64,000 nucleotides of DNA, taken from Hermodice carunculata. Its lineage: Eukaryota; Annelida; Polychaeta; Eunicida; Amphinomidae. Each line of letters begins with the position of its first letter. Position 1 is the first letter of the stretch. Below are positions 1 through 11,510 of the stretch, in pieces. The DNA lies in contig CAXHWN010002609.1 of NCBI GenBank assembly GCA_964020975.1, positions 18,088-82,087 of the forward strand, given 5' to 3'. A program made the translations under genes and the position numbers. The notes under the pieces are model-generated. The model did no database searches. It had not been told where the DNA came from and saw only the letters and a list, made by a program, of their open reading frames with translations.

Positions 1-982
1 GTGCTCAACACACTTCCACTCAGAATGTGTCCATGATTCATTTGCCTTCTGACATGTAAGGTTGTACAAATGGCCATATAGATCACACTAGCTGGGCAAA
101 TGCTTGCTCCAATCTTGAATGCAGCATCAATTGCACACAAAACTTTCCACACCTTGTTCCCTTATCTGCTGCAGTTTCCAGGTGGCTGGCGGAGCTGGCT
201 TCCCAAATGGAACGGTCATGTGCTCACAGAGAACTCTCACCCAAGCAGATGGGGAAAAAAAAAGCCTATTAGTAAACATTTAACCCCATGATTTCTCTGT
301 CATTGCAGGATCAGGCCAGTACTGTACATCACTCATACCACACATTTGTCTTCATCATATTAATTTTAAAAGAATTGTTCATGTACCAAGAGAATCTGGC
401 TTTGATATCTTTATAATGCAATTACAAAGTAACTTAGGCATTTTATGTAGTGCTAGGAGATGATAATTATATGGGCTGTGAACCACATGACACAGGAAAA
501 TTACTTGGTATGATGTAATCTTTTGTGTAAGCATTGGTCTTTCTCAGTATCAAATATGAGGTCCTTGAATTTATGATTGTATCACACACTGCACAGTCAA
601 AACAAAAATTCCTGATTCATGTGCATCATGACAGCAAACAAAACAAGCTTCCTGGCTAGACTGATACAGTGTAATAAACATTTGCTAAACAGATGAGCAT
701 AGTTACCTAACACAGTGACAAAAAGTGTTAAAAATTGGCCAAAAACATGTACATGTACAGCAGTCATATGATATACTGCTCCATTACACATCACCTGAAT
801 GGTCATCTTGAGTAGTAATAATATGTAGAACTTTGTCATACAGTAGTGCCCCCTGGTGATAGAATCATGTTCAAAGCTTCATTGATCAGCCGTACATAGA
901 CCAAAAGAAAAATAAACAGCCGATAAACCAGTATCATTCAGAGTGACTAAATTCCATTGAGGCTGTAATTATGTGACATACT

Positions 983-1018
983 AGATACAAGTTACAAGAT
1001 ACAAATCTTTATTTCAAG
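983..1018 (-). repeat. possible retroposon 3' tail
   Basis: A short run of the word TACAAG/ATACAA next to TTTATT reads on the minus strand as AATAAA followed by degenerate heptamers. This is the kind of tail left at the 3' end of some non-LTR retroposons. A similar run of the word ATTCAAG lies at 61571-61600. No element body was recognised on either side, so this is only a tail-like motif. Confidence 0.2.
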
Positions 1019-1245
1019 TGGGTACATTGACAATTACAGAATATTAGCCAGAGGCTATTACAACCAACCATAAAAAAATAGCTCAGGCTAAAATTAATGT
1101 TCACATGAAATAAAACAGATTGTATATTAAATATATTATCACAGAAGAAGCACTGAAAATTATTCAGAGTAAGTAGTTTCCAGCCATCCAGATATTTAGA
1201 TCGCAGTGAAAACAGACTGTAAAAAATATATTATCAGAGAATGTA

Positions 1246-1346
1246 CAGTGTAACTTCATTATAATGACATTCAAATATCTGACATACTCAGGTATCTGCC
1301 ACACTTTGCAGGAAGCACATGGTGTCATTATAAAGGGGTGTCACTG
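1246..1346. mobile_element. pogo/Tc1-like MITE, about 100 bp
   Basis: The left end reads CAGTGTAACTTCATTATAA and the right end is its near reverse complement, finishing in GTCACTG. The left end is preceded by TA and the right is followed by a TG/TA context. CAGTG ends at TA sites are typical of short pogo-like or Tc1/mariner-like non-autonomous elements. There is no coding capacity. It belongs to the same broad class as the elements at 3250, 10601, 16312 and 44687. Confidence 0.5.
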
Positions 1347-1892
1347 TGTACAGATAAGCAAATTTTTTGGTCTTTTTTTTTTTTTTTTTGTATTGTTTGT
1401 TTTAATTATACTTAGTTATACGCGCCAGTGTGCGTGAAAAAAACTTTGAACATGATCAGCATATAATTTCTAACCAAAAAATCCCTGATCCTGTTGCTAG
1501 GCAATGATGACAATCATCTATCTTGATATGAGTGTCTTAATGGATACAGCAAGGGTGTTACAAACATTTGTAATAAAGATATACAGGGCACTTATCCTAA
1601 ATAGCTGATAATTCCTTCTTATATCAAGCTCAATGTGTCTCGCTCTGCCTTTTTATACAGTTAATTATTTCAAAGTCACAAGAGCAACACATTTTGTCTT
1701 GATGGATCAAGGAATCTGCCAGTGCATACAGGCACTTTCTTGTTGGGCAATAGGGGCCAAAGCAGCATGACATCACAGCAGCACCACAGTTAATATGAAT
1801 GTCCCATATTGAATATTGAGTTGAGCTGAATTGCTATTTCTAGCCAGTAAACACACAACAAACAGCTGCTGTCACCTTAACATATCATCTAC

Positions 1893-2033
1893 CAGCAATT
1901 GCACTGATCCTTGCTCAAGTGCTAAACTTGTAATCAGGAGCTTCTGGAGGTAAGGGGTCAGGGAAGCCTCACAATGAGCTGATAGTTGTTGCCACCAAGT
2001 GACCTCATGGGTACACTGGGTATATATTGGGGG
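1893..2033 (-). CDS. candidate internal exon, 47 codons, unknown protein
   Basis: On the minus strand a pyrimidine-containing acceptor ending ACTGCAG precedes 141 open bases. A GTAGAT donor follows, and entry and exit are both phase 0. The reading ends in an amphipathic leucine-rich stretch (YLQKLLITSLALEQ) and contains a tandem Trp pair. The block is more GC-rich than its surroundings. No homologous family was recognised. It could be a chance open frame, because frames of this length are common here. Confidence 0.3.
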
Positions 2034-2040
2034 CTGCAGT

Positions 2041-4280
2041 AAGCCAGCATTTATCTGTCTCTCTGCTGGGTCCTACTGGAACTGCTGCCAAAGAAGTAGG
2101 TAATATAGCACCCTTTCCAAGACCCTGATCATTAATTAAGTATAATTAAGTTGCCCAAGTAAACAAGATTCAGCTGGGAGAGACTGCAGGAACTTTATAC
2201 AGTAATAGTGGTGCATGCCTCTATTCCTGGCATTAACCCTTTCATCCCAAGGGGCAACTTCATGTTCAAGATAATGTTGCCATCTGTTAGCAATTTTCTG
2301 GATGGAATATTATCATGTGTAAACTTCTGGCTTAATATATTTGGACAACATTTGTAAACAAGACCATAAACAAGGCCATAAAGAACCAAAGAACTGGACT
2401 AAAAACTTTGCAGACAAAAACAAAAAACAAAAAAAAAAAACCCCAAAACAGAAGTAGAAATGCTGCCTCTGACATCTTTGAGCATGCTGACAATGTATCT
2501 GGCTATTTGCCACATTTACAAGTGCGTATGTACTATGTACTGTATGTCACATGTGCTGGAGTCAGGAAAGTAGTGTTTCTACCAATACTCAGCTACTGGT
2601 ATGTCTGGGTAATTTGTCTTTAAATGTGATTCAATGCAAACTGAAGGAGCAGCGTAAGTATAGGTTTTGGGTCTGAGACTAACAGGCAGGACACCACCAC
2701 AGATTCCTGTCAAGCAGTCAAATGTACATCATCAATATCCAAAATTGCACTGTTTTAATCACCACTGCCAATATTTCCCCAAAGCTTTAACATAGGATGT
2801 ACGGAATAAAAACTTGCTTTTTCTGATCCATCCTTTTAAATCATCATTACATATAAAGTACCTTGATTGAGAATCTCAGGCATAGGCATGTCATCTTTGG
2901 TCATAAATTCAATGAATGTTTGACCAACCTGACAATGTAGTTCTTTCTCTACTCAAAGGAGCTTGATATGTTCTCTGAAGCAGGTCTCACTAACAGGTAC
3001 TACCTGGAAATGCTATCCTAACTGTTATTGCTGAAGACACGTAATACTTATAGCGTATAATTTCTCTGCTTATCATAATTTCAGATGCTGCAGCCTTTGC
3101 AATGTTTTTCATAATGCATTTAAAATAGGCTACTTATAACATCAGCATGTAAACTTGCAGAAGATAAAATGGCATGCTATAGTTTTGAAAATAATTATTG
3201 CATTCAGAAGTTGAAATGGTCATTTATTAAACATGGCACTAAATACACATACAGTGGTCTCCCCCCCCCCCCAATAAGGCTACCCCAAATGCAACCAAGT
3301 GGCCACATTAGAGGGGTGGCCTCTCTTGGGAGGGACAATACAATGGAAATACTATTTTATGGCATGGAGAGGTGGCCATTATGGAGAGGGTGGGGCTTAT
3401 TAGAGGGGGACCACTGTACTGCAATTTTTTGCATTGTATTATCAGGCCATACAGCCATCACAGGCATATTCATATTTATGAACCCATACACTCCCTTCTC
3501 ATTCATGTGCAAATATTGAACATGTAACTTGACATTTGGTGTCTTTGATAGTGTTAAAAAAGCTTGAGATATTCAAAATTTGATTAATTTCCATTTTTGG
3601 GGGGAAAAAAAGCGAAAAAAGAAAAAGAAAAAAGGAACACCTAATTTATCCTAAAACAGGTACGTAAAATAACTCCTTGACATGGTTGTACTGAATTTCA
3701 AGTTTGAAGCTTGTGAGATTACCAAGAACAACTCAGAGCAAAGTCGCTGTGCAAATATCAATGTACAAAATCTCAGGAAAAACATGTTGAGCCAGTGCAA
3801 AATATAACAATGTTTTGAACGCAATCTAATTGCAAGGAGCACTGCCTATATGAAGTTGCCATAAAAAAAGCACACAATTAAGGATGAGCTGGCAGATCAA
3901 AGGCTACAATCAAGAGGTTTATCAGATCCTAGCCAAGAGGCATGATTAAATCCAACAGACACAAAAGCAGCCAAGCATAGGGGTGTGTCACATAGGCGAG
4001 AATCACAAAATGTGAGACTTAAGGATCCAGACAGCCCATATGGCTATCACTTTTGACAAAAACCTTATCAGATGGGATTTTGCTATTGACTACAAATGCT
4101 GCACACCAAATGCAACATTCATGTACAACTACTTTTCTATGAAAGCCATTTATGAGACAAATTAACCAACAAAAAAAAACAGGGAAAAAAAAGACTCCAC
4201 GTGTTAAGGTGTTATGAGGACAACATCCTTCATCTCTCTGGGTTATGTGTTGACTGTGCAGACATACTGCATTTTAACTT
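2041..4280. other. mostly unique non-coding sequence
   Basis: Apart from the MITE at 3250-3418 I see no gene or repeat here. There is an A-rich patch near 2416-2440. Minus-strand readings around 2620-2720 are open in two frames but have no convincing donor. Short runs of A occur near 3600 and 4170. Confidence 0.4.
3250..3418. mobile_element. pogo-like MITE (CAGTGGTC ends, TA target)
   Basis: The left end CAGTGGTC begins at 3252 and the right end GACCACTG finishes at 3416. TA lies on both outer sides (3250-3251 and 3417-3418), as expected for a TA target duplication. A poly-C tract follows the left end. The interior is built of words such as GGCCAC and GAGAGG that recur in inverted order, as in the relatives at 10601 and 34416. 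There is no open frame of note, so it is non-autonomous. Confidence 0.65.
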
Positions 4281-4329
4281 CAATATTTGCTTTCTCATTC
4301 CACCAAAATGGCAGCCTTAAGTCTACATT

Positions 4330-4850
4330 ATATTTCTGGCCACCTGGCATTGCCAGCCAAAGAACATAATTGCCAACCATATAGACTTACTGTAAGTTAC
4401 ACATATTTTAGCCACCCTGCATTGCATTGCCATTACTCAGTCCAGTCATATTTTAGCCCCCCTCCATTGCCAGCCACAAAATTTTAAGTCTACACATTTT
4501 TATTACTACACTGCATTGTCAGTAATATAAGTCTACACACATTTTAACCACCCTGCACTGTCAGCGACATAAGTAACAAATATTTTAATCCTGCATTATT
4601 AGCCATACAAGTCTGCATATATTTTTCCACCCTGCATAGAAGTCTACACATATTGTAGCCACTGTATTGCCAGGGATTTTATTCAAGTCTCTGCATATTT
4701 TTGCTATACTACATTCTCAACCACACACACACGTCTACATGTCTTTTTCACCGACACAGGTCCACAAGCATTTTTATCTGCCATGCATTGCCAGCCACAT
4801 AAGTCCACACAAATTTAAGCCCTCCTGCATAACCAGCCACAATTTGGTTT
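4330..4850 (+). repeat. degenerate minisatellite, period about 45 bp, about 11 units
   Basis: The phrase CCACCCTGCATTGCCAGCC, followed by an AAGTCTACACATATTTTAG-like stretch, recurs with heavy divergence. Recognisable unit starts lie near 4339, 4413, 4457, 4504, 4550, 4586, 4628, 4659, 4701, 4781 and 4819. Spacing varies from about 30 to 80 bases, so units have gained and lost bases. No protein periodicity is implied, since 45 bases with indels does not hold a frame. Confidence 0.55.
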
Positions 4851-4854
4851 ACCC

Positions 4855-6850
4855 AGACAAGAGGACTGTGACAGCCCTGTGCTCAACTGACCTCAAATAC
4901 ACAGACTGAAGTACTCCAATGTCCTCTGGAATAATATCAAGATCACCTTTTTTAAGACCATCATCACTGTTTGCTATAACCAAGTCTTCACTTACACAGG
5001 TCTGGAGTCATGTTTTTTTAAGTGAAAAGTGACAGGATCTAATATTACTAAGATATATGCCAACATGTCAGTTTGATCTTCCTAGGTCACTCAAGGACAA
5101 AATCAACAACACCAACAAGAAACCCCATAGGTGCTTTCCCATTAGTGTTTAACAGTGACCATGGGCCTAGGATCCACCATCACCACAATATACATGTTAG
5201 CCGAAATGTCAAATTTGTTGCAATCCCTATTACACCAATGCTAACATGTTCACATGCCTTTATATATAATTCTTAATTTAAAGAATTCATCAAAAGTCAT
5301 AAAGAGCCAGCAGCACCATGTAGTGAACAAACTGAGTTGGAGATCAATTTTAAGTCCAGATTGCCAGTGTTACACGCACATTGGAAGGTAATTCAACAAG
5401 CAGTTTGGGAAAAAATAGTCAATTGCAAAAACACACAAAAGTCCACTGACAATTAGAAGTGAGTTTTTCATGTGAAAAACTTTATGCATCCCCCGATCAG
5501 GCACGTCTCCCCAGATGCCACCCGTATAAGAGGACCACCATTCTTCTGCAGAAAATTTGACCAGTCCCTGATTTTCCGTATATTTACCTAGATTTAAGAT
5601 GACAATTGCACATTTAAATTCTTCATCAAAAGAGCTTTTGTTCAAGTACCAGCATGCTTATAGTCTTAAGTCAGGTGTTCTGGCACTGACCAAGGCCTGT
5701 GACCATAGTATGGAGTGAGTTAAGGGAAGTCTCACCTGGGTACATAATGACCAAGTTTGATGGACTTTAATCATACCCATTTGAAGATGTGGCAGGAACA
5801 CCATTTTATTTTGCAAGGCATCGTGACCTTGGCCTTTGACCCATAGGTCATCCACAAACATATGAAAAAATTCTTAAAATCTATGGAGTATCTGTACCAA
5901 AAGTTTCAAGTGAATCTGGCTTATGGTTTTGAAGAAGTAAAAATGTGAACTACCATTACAGACCCCATGTTGACTTACATGGTGATCAATGGGAATGCAA
6001 TAATTAATCAAAAAACACCATTAAAATCTCAAACCACTGGAGCATGACTATTTGAACTCAGTGGATAGATACCAATTAACCCAATGTACATCCCACCAAG
6101 TTTGAAGTGACTCTGGCCAATTGTTTTGGAGAAGTTGAAAATGTGAATTAGCATTGCAATCTCCATTGACTTACATAGTAATCACTGAAGCAACATCCCC
6201 AACAACTTTGAAGTGCACCTGGCTTATGGTTTGGGAGGAGAAGTCTAAAACGTACATTATTATTGCTATCCCCAATGATTTGCATTGTTACACAGCACCT
6301 GAATTGAAAAAATTGTTGAAAATCAGGGATCCACAACATCACCACCTTGTAAGAAAAAAATTCAGAACCTTTCACCAGGTACATTTAATTTCCAAGCAAT
6401 TTGAGTTTAATCTGAATGATGTCCTTTCTTGGACAGCAGGGTGAAAATAACAAAAACACACAAAAATGTCATTCAAATAAAAATAAAATTGAATTGCAGC
6501 ACCCCCTGTTGGAAAAAATTAAGGTCTCAGGGTACCATACCCAGCGGCATATCCCTGTGCAATTTCAAAGCAACTGACCAATCATTTAAAAAAAATATAT
6601 TACGTTTTTTCCCAAAAAGTGGATAAAATCATAAAAACTCAAAAAACAACCATTGGAAAAATTGGTTGAGATCCATCCAAGTTACATCCCCCGCAAAGTT
6701 TGAAGTGGATCTGGCTCATATGGTTTTGCAGGAGTTAAAATGTGAATTGAAGACGAATGGATGACAAGACAGATCACAGAGGACAGACCATCCACAAGCT
6801 CAACTGACTGACAAGTCAGCTGAGCTAACAAAGACAGTACAGCTGTATGT
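4855..6850 (+). repeat. R1 interspersed repeat, copy 1
   Basis: The copy opens with a small palindrome (GAGGACTGTGACAG) and the word CTCAACTGACCT. It closes with a GATGGACGAC-like run, ACTGACAAGTCAGC and TGAGCTAAC. In between, modules of the type AAGTTTGAAGTGAATCTGGC, TTTTGGAGAAGT and ATTGACTTACATGGTAATCA recur several times. Copies with the same order lie at 11818-14756 and 35618-37446. From about 5458 the text matches the different repeat inserted at 27857-29231, so this copy is composite. No transposase or reverse transcriptase was seen, and the class is unknown. Confidence 0.6.
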
Positions 6851-7015
6851 AAAAGTTCACAGATCACTGCAGGACCATCCTGCTCAGCAATTACAGAGAA
6901 ATATTCAGAAATAGGACATTTCAGTCACAAAAGGACAACATTTAAATGTGCATCTCCCAGTACTGGTAACTATACACATCGTAGATGTAAATGTAGAGGG
7001 GGAAACAACACTTAC

Positions 7016-7113
7016 AAGCACTGCTGTGGAAAATGTGATGTGACATACATGAGACAATCATGCGGAGACTGTGACCTATGCCTGCAGTCTTCACCCTGTC
7101 CAACAAATTCCTT
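7016..7113 (-). CDS. candidate internal exon, about 32 codons, unknown protein
   Basis: On the minus strand an acceptor ending TTGGTCAG opens a 98-base block that ends at a perfect GTAAGT donor. It enters in phase 0 and leaves in phase 2. The reading starts KEFVGQGEDC and includes SPHDCLMYVTSHFPQQ. Its entry phase fits the exit of the candidate exon at 7494-7647, which would leave a 380-base intron. The opposite strand is also open here and reads as cysteine-rich; see the rejected list. No family was recognised. Confidence 0.3.
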
Positions 7114-7493
7114 CTGACCAATGCACATGATAATTGAGGTAGTATTTATTCTTGGTTCTCTCAAGCAATTCATTCTTACTTTTTATGGACCACACGCAAA
7201 GTGGCTTTTAGAGTGTGTGTTGACAGCATGTTTGTAAGTTTACCAGGGAAAAGTTTTTTTTCCATCTAAAACATAAAATTTGAAAGACCATGATATTTGT
7301 AAAGTGTAATGCTCTGGGCTGCAGATAAAAATAATCTTTAAAGTGTTTCTTCTTGTCCATGTATTATTAAATCATAAACTACATAAACTTGCAACTGAAA
7401 GCAGGCAATGTTGGATCTGTTTCCTGTTTATTATACAAAACCTAATCTGTACCATCCGGATAATCACTGTTTGTTTTCTGGCCAGTCAAATAC

Positions 7494-7647
7494 CTTGAGA
7501 CCTGGGGCTGCATGAGAGGCATACTGTTTGGTCTCCAGGGACTCAAGTTGTTGATATAGTTCTTCTAAATACAGATCTAACACAAACTTGATATGCAGAT
7601 GATCCATCATTGATATCCTTGAGATTCCCACTGCCCTTTCACCAGAG
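7494..7647 (-). CDS. candidate internal exon, about 51 codons, unknown helical protein
   Basis: The block follows a TTTTAACAG acceptor and ends CTCAAG before GTATTT. The reading contains MMDHLHIKFVLDLYLEELYQQ followed by LESLETKQYA, a strongly helical, acidic and leucine-rich pattern. G is common at codon position 1 and rare at position 2, which is the usual coding asymmetry. It exits in phase 0, compatible with the candidate exon at 7016-7113. Entry needs two bases from an upstream exon, which the 8230-8358 block does not supply. It is the best single coding candidate in the window, but no family was recognised. Confidence 0.38.
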
Positions 7648-8229
7648 CTGTTAAAACTATATTCTTAAGAACCTCTGGCACTCATCAAGTGTCTAAATGC
7701 ATTAAGAAATTACACCAGTTTTGATACCAGACAGAACTTTTCCATTTTCTCCCTCCAGCAATACACTGATCCATTGCATAGGATGTGTCATAACTATGTA
7801 AGTGGCCGGTTACACCTGAACTTTGAAGTCTGAAACTTTATCCATAACTTGCATGCTGTATAAAGTGATACACATTTATCCAATTTCACCAAGACAGAAA
7901 CACTTTTGATGGTGGGATTGCAGTCCAAAGTCATTCATTGTTGGCGTTCTACTATACAAAGGCTAGGTCTAAAACTTTATTCTTTTTCTCAGTGATTTTT
8001 CTAATGCAATTTCCTTTTTTGTTTGCAATTAAAGACATTCATGAATATCTGGCAAATTGTATACGGAACACTGCTTTACTCTCTGTACTGTTGTCTATCC
8101 CCACACAACAACACAGCATTCTACTGTATTTATTTGTGCATGAAAAATGCTAGTCATTTGTGCACACACTTATTTCAGTCCAGAAGGGCCTGTCAAGAGC
8201 CTGTATACTTATGCACACCCCTTATTTAC

Positions 8230-8358
8230 CACTGTGAGAGATGCCAATAGGCCGTGGAAGGTAAATATTTGTCTTGCAATTTGCTCTTCAAAAATGGATT
8301 TCAAAAAGTCCCAAAGGCTCATTATTGCACTTGGTACCAAGCTGCACAAAAACCAACC
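8230..8358 (-). CDS. candidate internal exon, 43 codons, unknown protein
   Basis: A pyrimidine-rich acceptor (CTTTCTGCTCATGCAG) precedes 129 open bases, and a GTAAAT donor follows. Both ends are phase 0. The reading includes SLWDFLKSIFEEQIARQIF, an alternation of aromatic, leucine and charged residues typical of a helix. It is phase-compatible with the candidate at 8432-8609 upstream. No family was recognised, and it could be chance. Confidence 0.3.
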
Positions 8359-8431
8359 CTGCATGAGCAGAAAGCACTAAATCTAAATATCATTACAATC
8401 TGTAATATCGCACCACTTAAGAAGTTAGAAC

Positions 8432-8609
8432 CAGAGCCCAACAATGAGCAACATCCAAGGAACCAGCTGCTTTATCAGCATCACAGATCTGTGGCAATCC
8501 CCACTGGTAAATTTCTGCTTTATGGAGTTTGGACAAGAACTGCCAAAGTTTGTCGGGCTCCAGGGATGACCTCAACAATTTCATGGCAGAGTGGCCAAAA
8601 AGGCCGGTC
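8432..8609 (-). CDS. candidate exon, about 59 codons, unknown protein
   Basis: The minus-strand frame is open with codon-position bias: G about 30 percent at position 1 and about 15 percent at position 2. The reading includes LEPDKLWQFLSKLHKAEIY. The acceptor (TTAGTAG) is weak and the proposed donor GTTCTA is poor, so the edges are uncertain. It leaves in phase 0, matching the next block at 8230-8358. The gap to the block at 8712-8799 is only about 100 bases and its phase does not fit. Confidence 0.27.
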
Positions 8610-8711
8610 CTACTAAGCCTTCAATGTAATTGGCTCAGATTGCAGCAAATAGGCAAAACTGTCTGTTCTCACTTTCAGCTTGGCTAGGTAGTCTTTCTTC
8701 CTTATGTTTAC

Positions 8712-8799
8712 ATTCTTTTGCTTCCTTTCGTCTCTTTTCTTCTTCTTGGACCCAAGGTGTTTCTTTACTGCGCGGGAGAACCATTAGTGCTCTATAGAG
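8712..8799 (-). CDS. candidate exon with charged tail, unknown protein
   Basis: After an AATTTACAG acceptor the frame reads LYRALMVLPRSKETPWVQ and then a run of Glu, Lys and Arg (EEEKRRKEAKE). Donors GTAAAC (end at 8712) or GTGAGA (end near 8687) are possible, and the frame continues open to about 8638. The charged coiled-coil-like run is the main protein-like sign. It is phase-compatible with the block at 9521-9599 but not with that at 8432-8609. Confidence 0.27.
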
Positions 8800-9520
8800 C
8801 TGTAAATTGGAGTCTAAGCCACAAGACAAATCTCAGTAATAGTTCTGGTGTTAGCCCATCAGAGGTATTTGGACCCTAGAATATGTTGTTAAACTTAAAT
8901 GAAAATATAAAATCATGACTGAGGTAAGTTGTCTTTGTTAACATCTAAACAGCTTTTCCCATGATTAATCCTATGTTATACAAGGTTATCACATTCCTTC
9001 CACACTTTGTAGAGGGGAGCTAGGCCTTTTTCATGAAACATGATTGGGGCTTTTTAATTTTTCATAAAAGTAAATCAAGAACTGTGAGTTAACATTTTGC
9101 TAAATTATGAACTGTGAAATCACGATTTTGTCCTGTGAATTATGAAGATCTGTGAAATATACATTTTCACCTTGAACGATAAAGGAACATTTTTTTGCTC
9201 TGTGGTTTTTGAATGAGAGCCCAAACTCCCTTGCATATCTCTTTCAACTCTACATGTATGTGCCAGTCCCTCATTTTCTCAGAATTCATGCATTACCAAG
9301 AAAATGAAGATTGCATATTCAAATGCTTCATCAAAGGGTCTTTTTCTTTGAGTTCCCATATGCCTTGAGTTTACGATTTTGCATTGTCTAACAAGTCATG
9401 TTGTAGTTAACATTATAGCAGCTGCACCATGACTTACCAAGCAATGCAAAAAAAAAAAAAAAAAACACTTGTGGCAATTAATTGCAGCATGATTAGCCAA
9501 GTGATGCAACATTCACTAAC

Positions 9521-9599
9521 CAAGGCCTTCAGATAAACAGTTTGTAATGAGTTAAACAGTGGTTCCACTTGGGCTGTTCTGCCAATAAACTGTAAGAAC
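9521..9599 (-). CDS. candidate short exon, about 26 codons, unknown protein
   Basis: A strong pyrimidine tract and TAG acceptor (CCCATTTTTGTAG) precede 79 open bases, followed by a GTTAGT donor. The block enters with one base and exits in phase 0. That fits both the exit of 10392-10527 (two extra bases, completing an Arg codon) and the entry of 8712-8799. The reading includes VEPLFNSLQTVYLKAL. At this length the protein evidence is thin, and the splice sites are the stronger argument. Confidence 0.25.
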
Positions 9600-10391
9600 C
9601 TACAAAAATGGGAGCACTGTTTTTCCACGTAAGTTCCCTTCGCAAGACAGATCTTATGTCAAGGTGGCTGGCACATCAACTAATTGCGTCATTTGTTGAC
9701 TGATACTGCATAAGTCTTTGCAATTGGACCATTGTGTAATTTGGTGAAATGGCTAAACCTGCTTTTGTCAATTATCCCCATCAAGGGAAGGACACTCCCC
9801 TCTCTAGATGTCCACAAGGCTGTTTATTACACAGACTGAGATTTAAATTAAGATTGATTACAAGGGGAGACATGGATGGCTTGAGCATCAAGAAGCTCTG
9901 TAAATGTGTACATATAGTCTGTGTTGTGTTGCATATTGAGTACATATATCTGTTTTGTTCCTTCCACTTCCACGACCATCACTTTGTAATTAATAGCTCA
10001 CATATACTGACAGTATTCATATGCATGTATAAATTGTCTGTAGCAGGTCTGTTAAACTGGTCTGGTTTCATAGTATATACTACACCTCTACTTTCAACAA
10101 TCTACCATGCAGTCAGTCATTTATTTACCCACTACCTCTAATGAAAAATGTATAACTTATGTAATGCGTCTTAGCCTGACCTGTAAGAGTGTGATTGAGA
10201 TTGTTCCTGGCAAGTGGAACTTTTTTTTCCCTGAGCTTGCACTTCCTTTGCAGTAACTTGTCACGATCACATTGCCAATCGTGCAAGGAAATCCAGAAGG
10301 ATATATGCATTCTGGATTGCTGTTAAACCACACATACATCACAGAATCATGATGGTTATACCCCAGAAGAAGAATTCTCATGTGCATGTAC

Positions 10392-10527
10392 CTTAAACTA
10401 TATGGACAAACTAGGGCCCCCAAATTACTGAGCAGTTGGTCATAAAATGAAGAGCTGAACTGAGTACTCAAAAGCCACACACTGGCGAAAATGCTAAAAA
10501 GTATATTTTGCCACTTGAGCCATAATT
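10392..10527 (-). CDS. candidate internal exon, about 45 codons, unknown protein
   Basis: A CATGCAACAG acceptor leads into 136 open bases ending TTTAAG before GTACAT. The reading includes LWLKWQNILFSIFASVWLL and then FYDQLLSNLGALV, which is hydrophobic and helical. It lies within a minus-strand frame open for about 140 codons, roughly the longest expected by chance here. No family was recognised. A further open block at 10872-10993 (acceptor TTGCTTCCAG, donor GTAAAT) does not fit its phase. Confidence 0.28.
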
Positions 10528-10600
10528 CTGTTGCATGCAGAACATTGTATACTAGACAATGCTCACTTATGATGACAAGCATTATTCAAAATTTTGAAAT

Positions 10601-10782
10601 TACAGTGGTTCCCCTCTTCTGAAGCCACCCTAAGTATACCAGAAATGTGGCCTTATACTGGGAGAAGTGGCCTTTCTTGAGGGGAAAAATAAAATGCAAA
10701 TACAGTACTTGATGCATGGAGAGGTGGCCTCTGTAGGGGGGGGGGGGGGGGGAGGATATGCTTCAGAGGTCTCCTCACTGAG
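10601..10782. mobile_element. pogo-like MITE, decayed
   Basis: It starts TACAGTGGTTCCCCTC and ends in a diverged GGTCTCCTCACTG. Interior words (GGCCTTTCTTGAGG, GGAGAGGTGGCC) match the element at 3250-3418. A poly-G tract lies at about 10735-10752 near the right end. It is non-coding. Confidence 0.5.
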
Positions 10783-11149
10783 AAATGACACCAGCAGTCT
10801 GGTTTCTATCTAAGCTAGCTGCCATGATTCAGCCAAGAAAAAAAGTGGCCTTTCAGAACAAGTAAATTTACAACAACAACAAAATGGACTGGACCCTGCA
10901 AGGATGGTCACAAAAGGCAGGTGGTCCCTGTTGTACGTCCCATACAGAAGCCATGCACCAATAGAGTTTACCAGTTGCCTTCAGTTTAGACAACTGGAAG
11001 CAATAGATTGAATTCATGTCCACGTAATTGCAGCTTTGCACCTTAAATGAGCCCCAGCAGTTGCCCACTCATTCCAACTTTCTGCCTTCCTCATCAAACA
11101 CTTCACTCCTCAGCACAAAGTCAATACAGTCTGTCTGACATCATTCCTG

Positions 11150-11510
11150 GTTCATCACATCCCAGTAATTAGTGGCTATATATAATCAACACAAGTGGAC
11201 AGCAGAGTCAACATACAGTGCCCTCATCAAATAAATTTTGATGGGGTGTTTTTACATTTCAGCCCGGCACCTTTCATGAGCACCACACAAAGAGACCTTC
11301 CAACAGGGGCTTTTAATTGAGTGTCCATGCGAGGGCATTGGGCCTCCACGCACAATGCTACCTTGCTGTATTTACATTACAGTCTTGCCTGTTATTCAAT
11401 CTGAAAAATTGAGATTGGATTTCCCTGACAAAAGGTGCCATCTATATATGAGAGCGGGGTTACTGCATGCAGACATGCTGGGTGGGAAGTAGGAGCTAAC
11501 AGTTCATCAG
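11150..11510. other. unique block, possible cis-regulatory sequence
   Basis: There is no repeat or convincing frame here. The block is rich in homeodomain-like cores (CAGTAATTAG near 11164, TTTTAATTGAG near 11312) and keeps several CpG-bearing words. It reads like conserved non-coding sequence, but conservation cannot be judged from one genome. Confidence 0.2.

Larger units (their letters stand above)
1893..10527 (-). other. hypothetical minus-strand split gene (candidate exon cluster)
   Basis: Eight open blocks on the minus strand, entered separately, carry plausible acceptor and donor sites. Several have a codon-position bias (G frequent at position 1, rare at position 2). Read right to left they would encode a leucine-rich, mostly helical protein of no family I recognise. 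Phase agrees at the 10392 to 9599, 9521 to 8799, 8432 to 8358 and 7494 to 7113 junctions. It does not agree at 8712 to 8609, 8230 to 7647 or 7016 to 2033, so exons would have to be missing or some blocks are false. Open-frame length alone is not above chance. R1 repeats and a MITE occupy the would-be introns. This is a hypothesis, not a gene call. Confidence 0.25.

Noticed and set aside
130-250. GC-richer block at the left edge, open in several frames on both strands; one minus reading would fit the exit phase of the 7016-7113 candidate.
   Set aside because: With several frames open no one reading stands out, and the acceptor is unusual. Other candidate blocks lie between it and 7016.
6824-7117. 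Plus-strand open frame with ten cysteines in about 50 residues, looking like a secreted cysteine-rich peptide.
   Set aside because: It has no upstream Met and lies antisense to a block with a perfect GTAAGT donor on the minus strand. The cysteines can come from ACA/GCA words on the other strand. Not called.
9749-10141. A 130-codon plus-strand frame.
   Set aside because: Composition is like the surrounding non-coding DNA, with no paired splice sites and no recognisable domain.
10157-10582. A 141-codon minus-strand frame, tied for the longest in the window.
   Set aside because: The length is about the maximum expected by chance in this much AT-rich DNA. Only the sub-block with splice-like edges (10392-10527) is listed, at low confidence.
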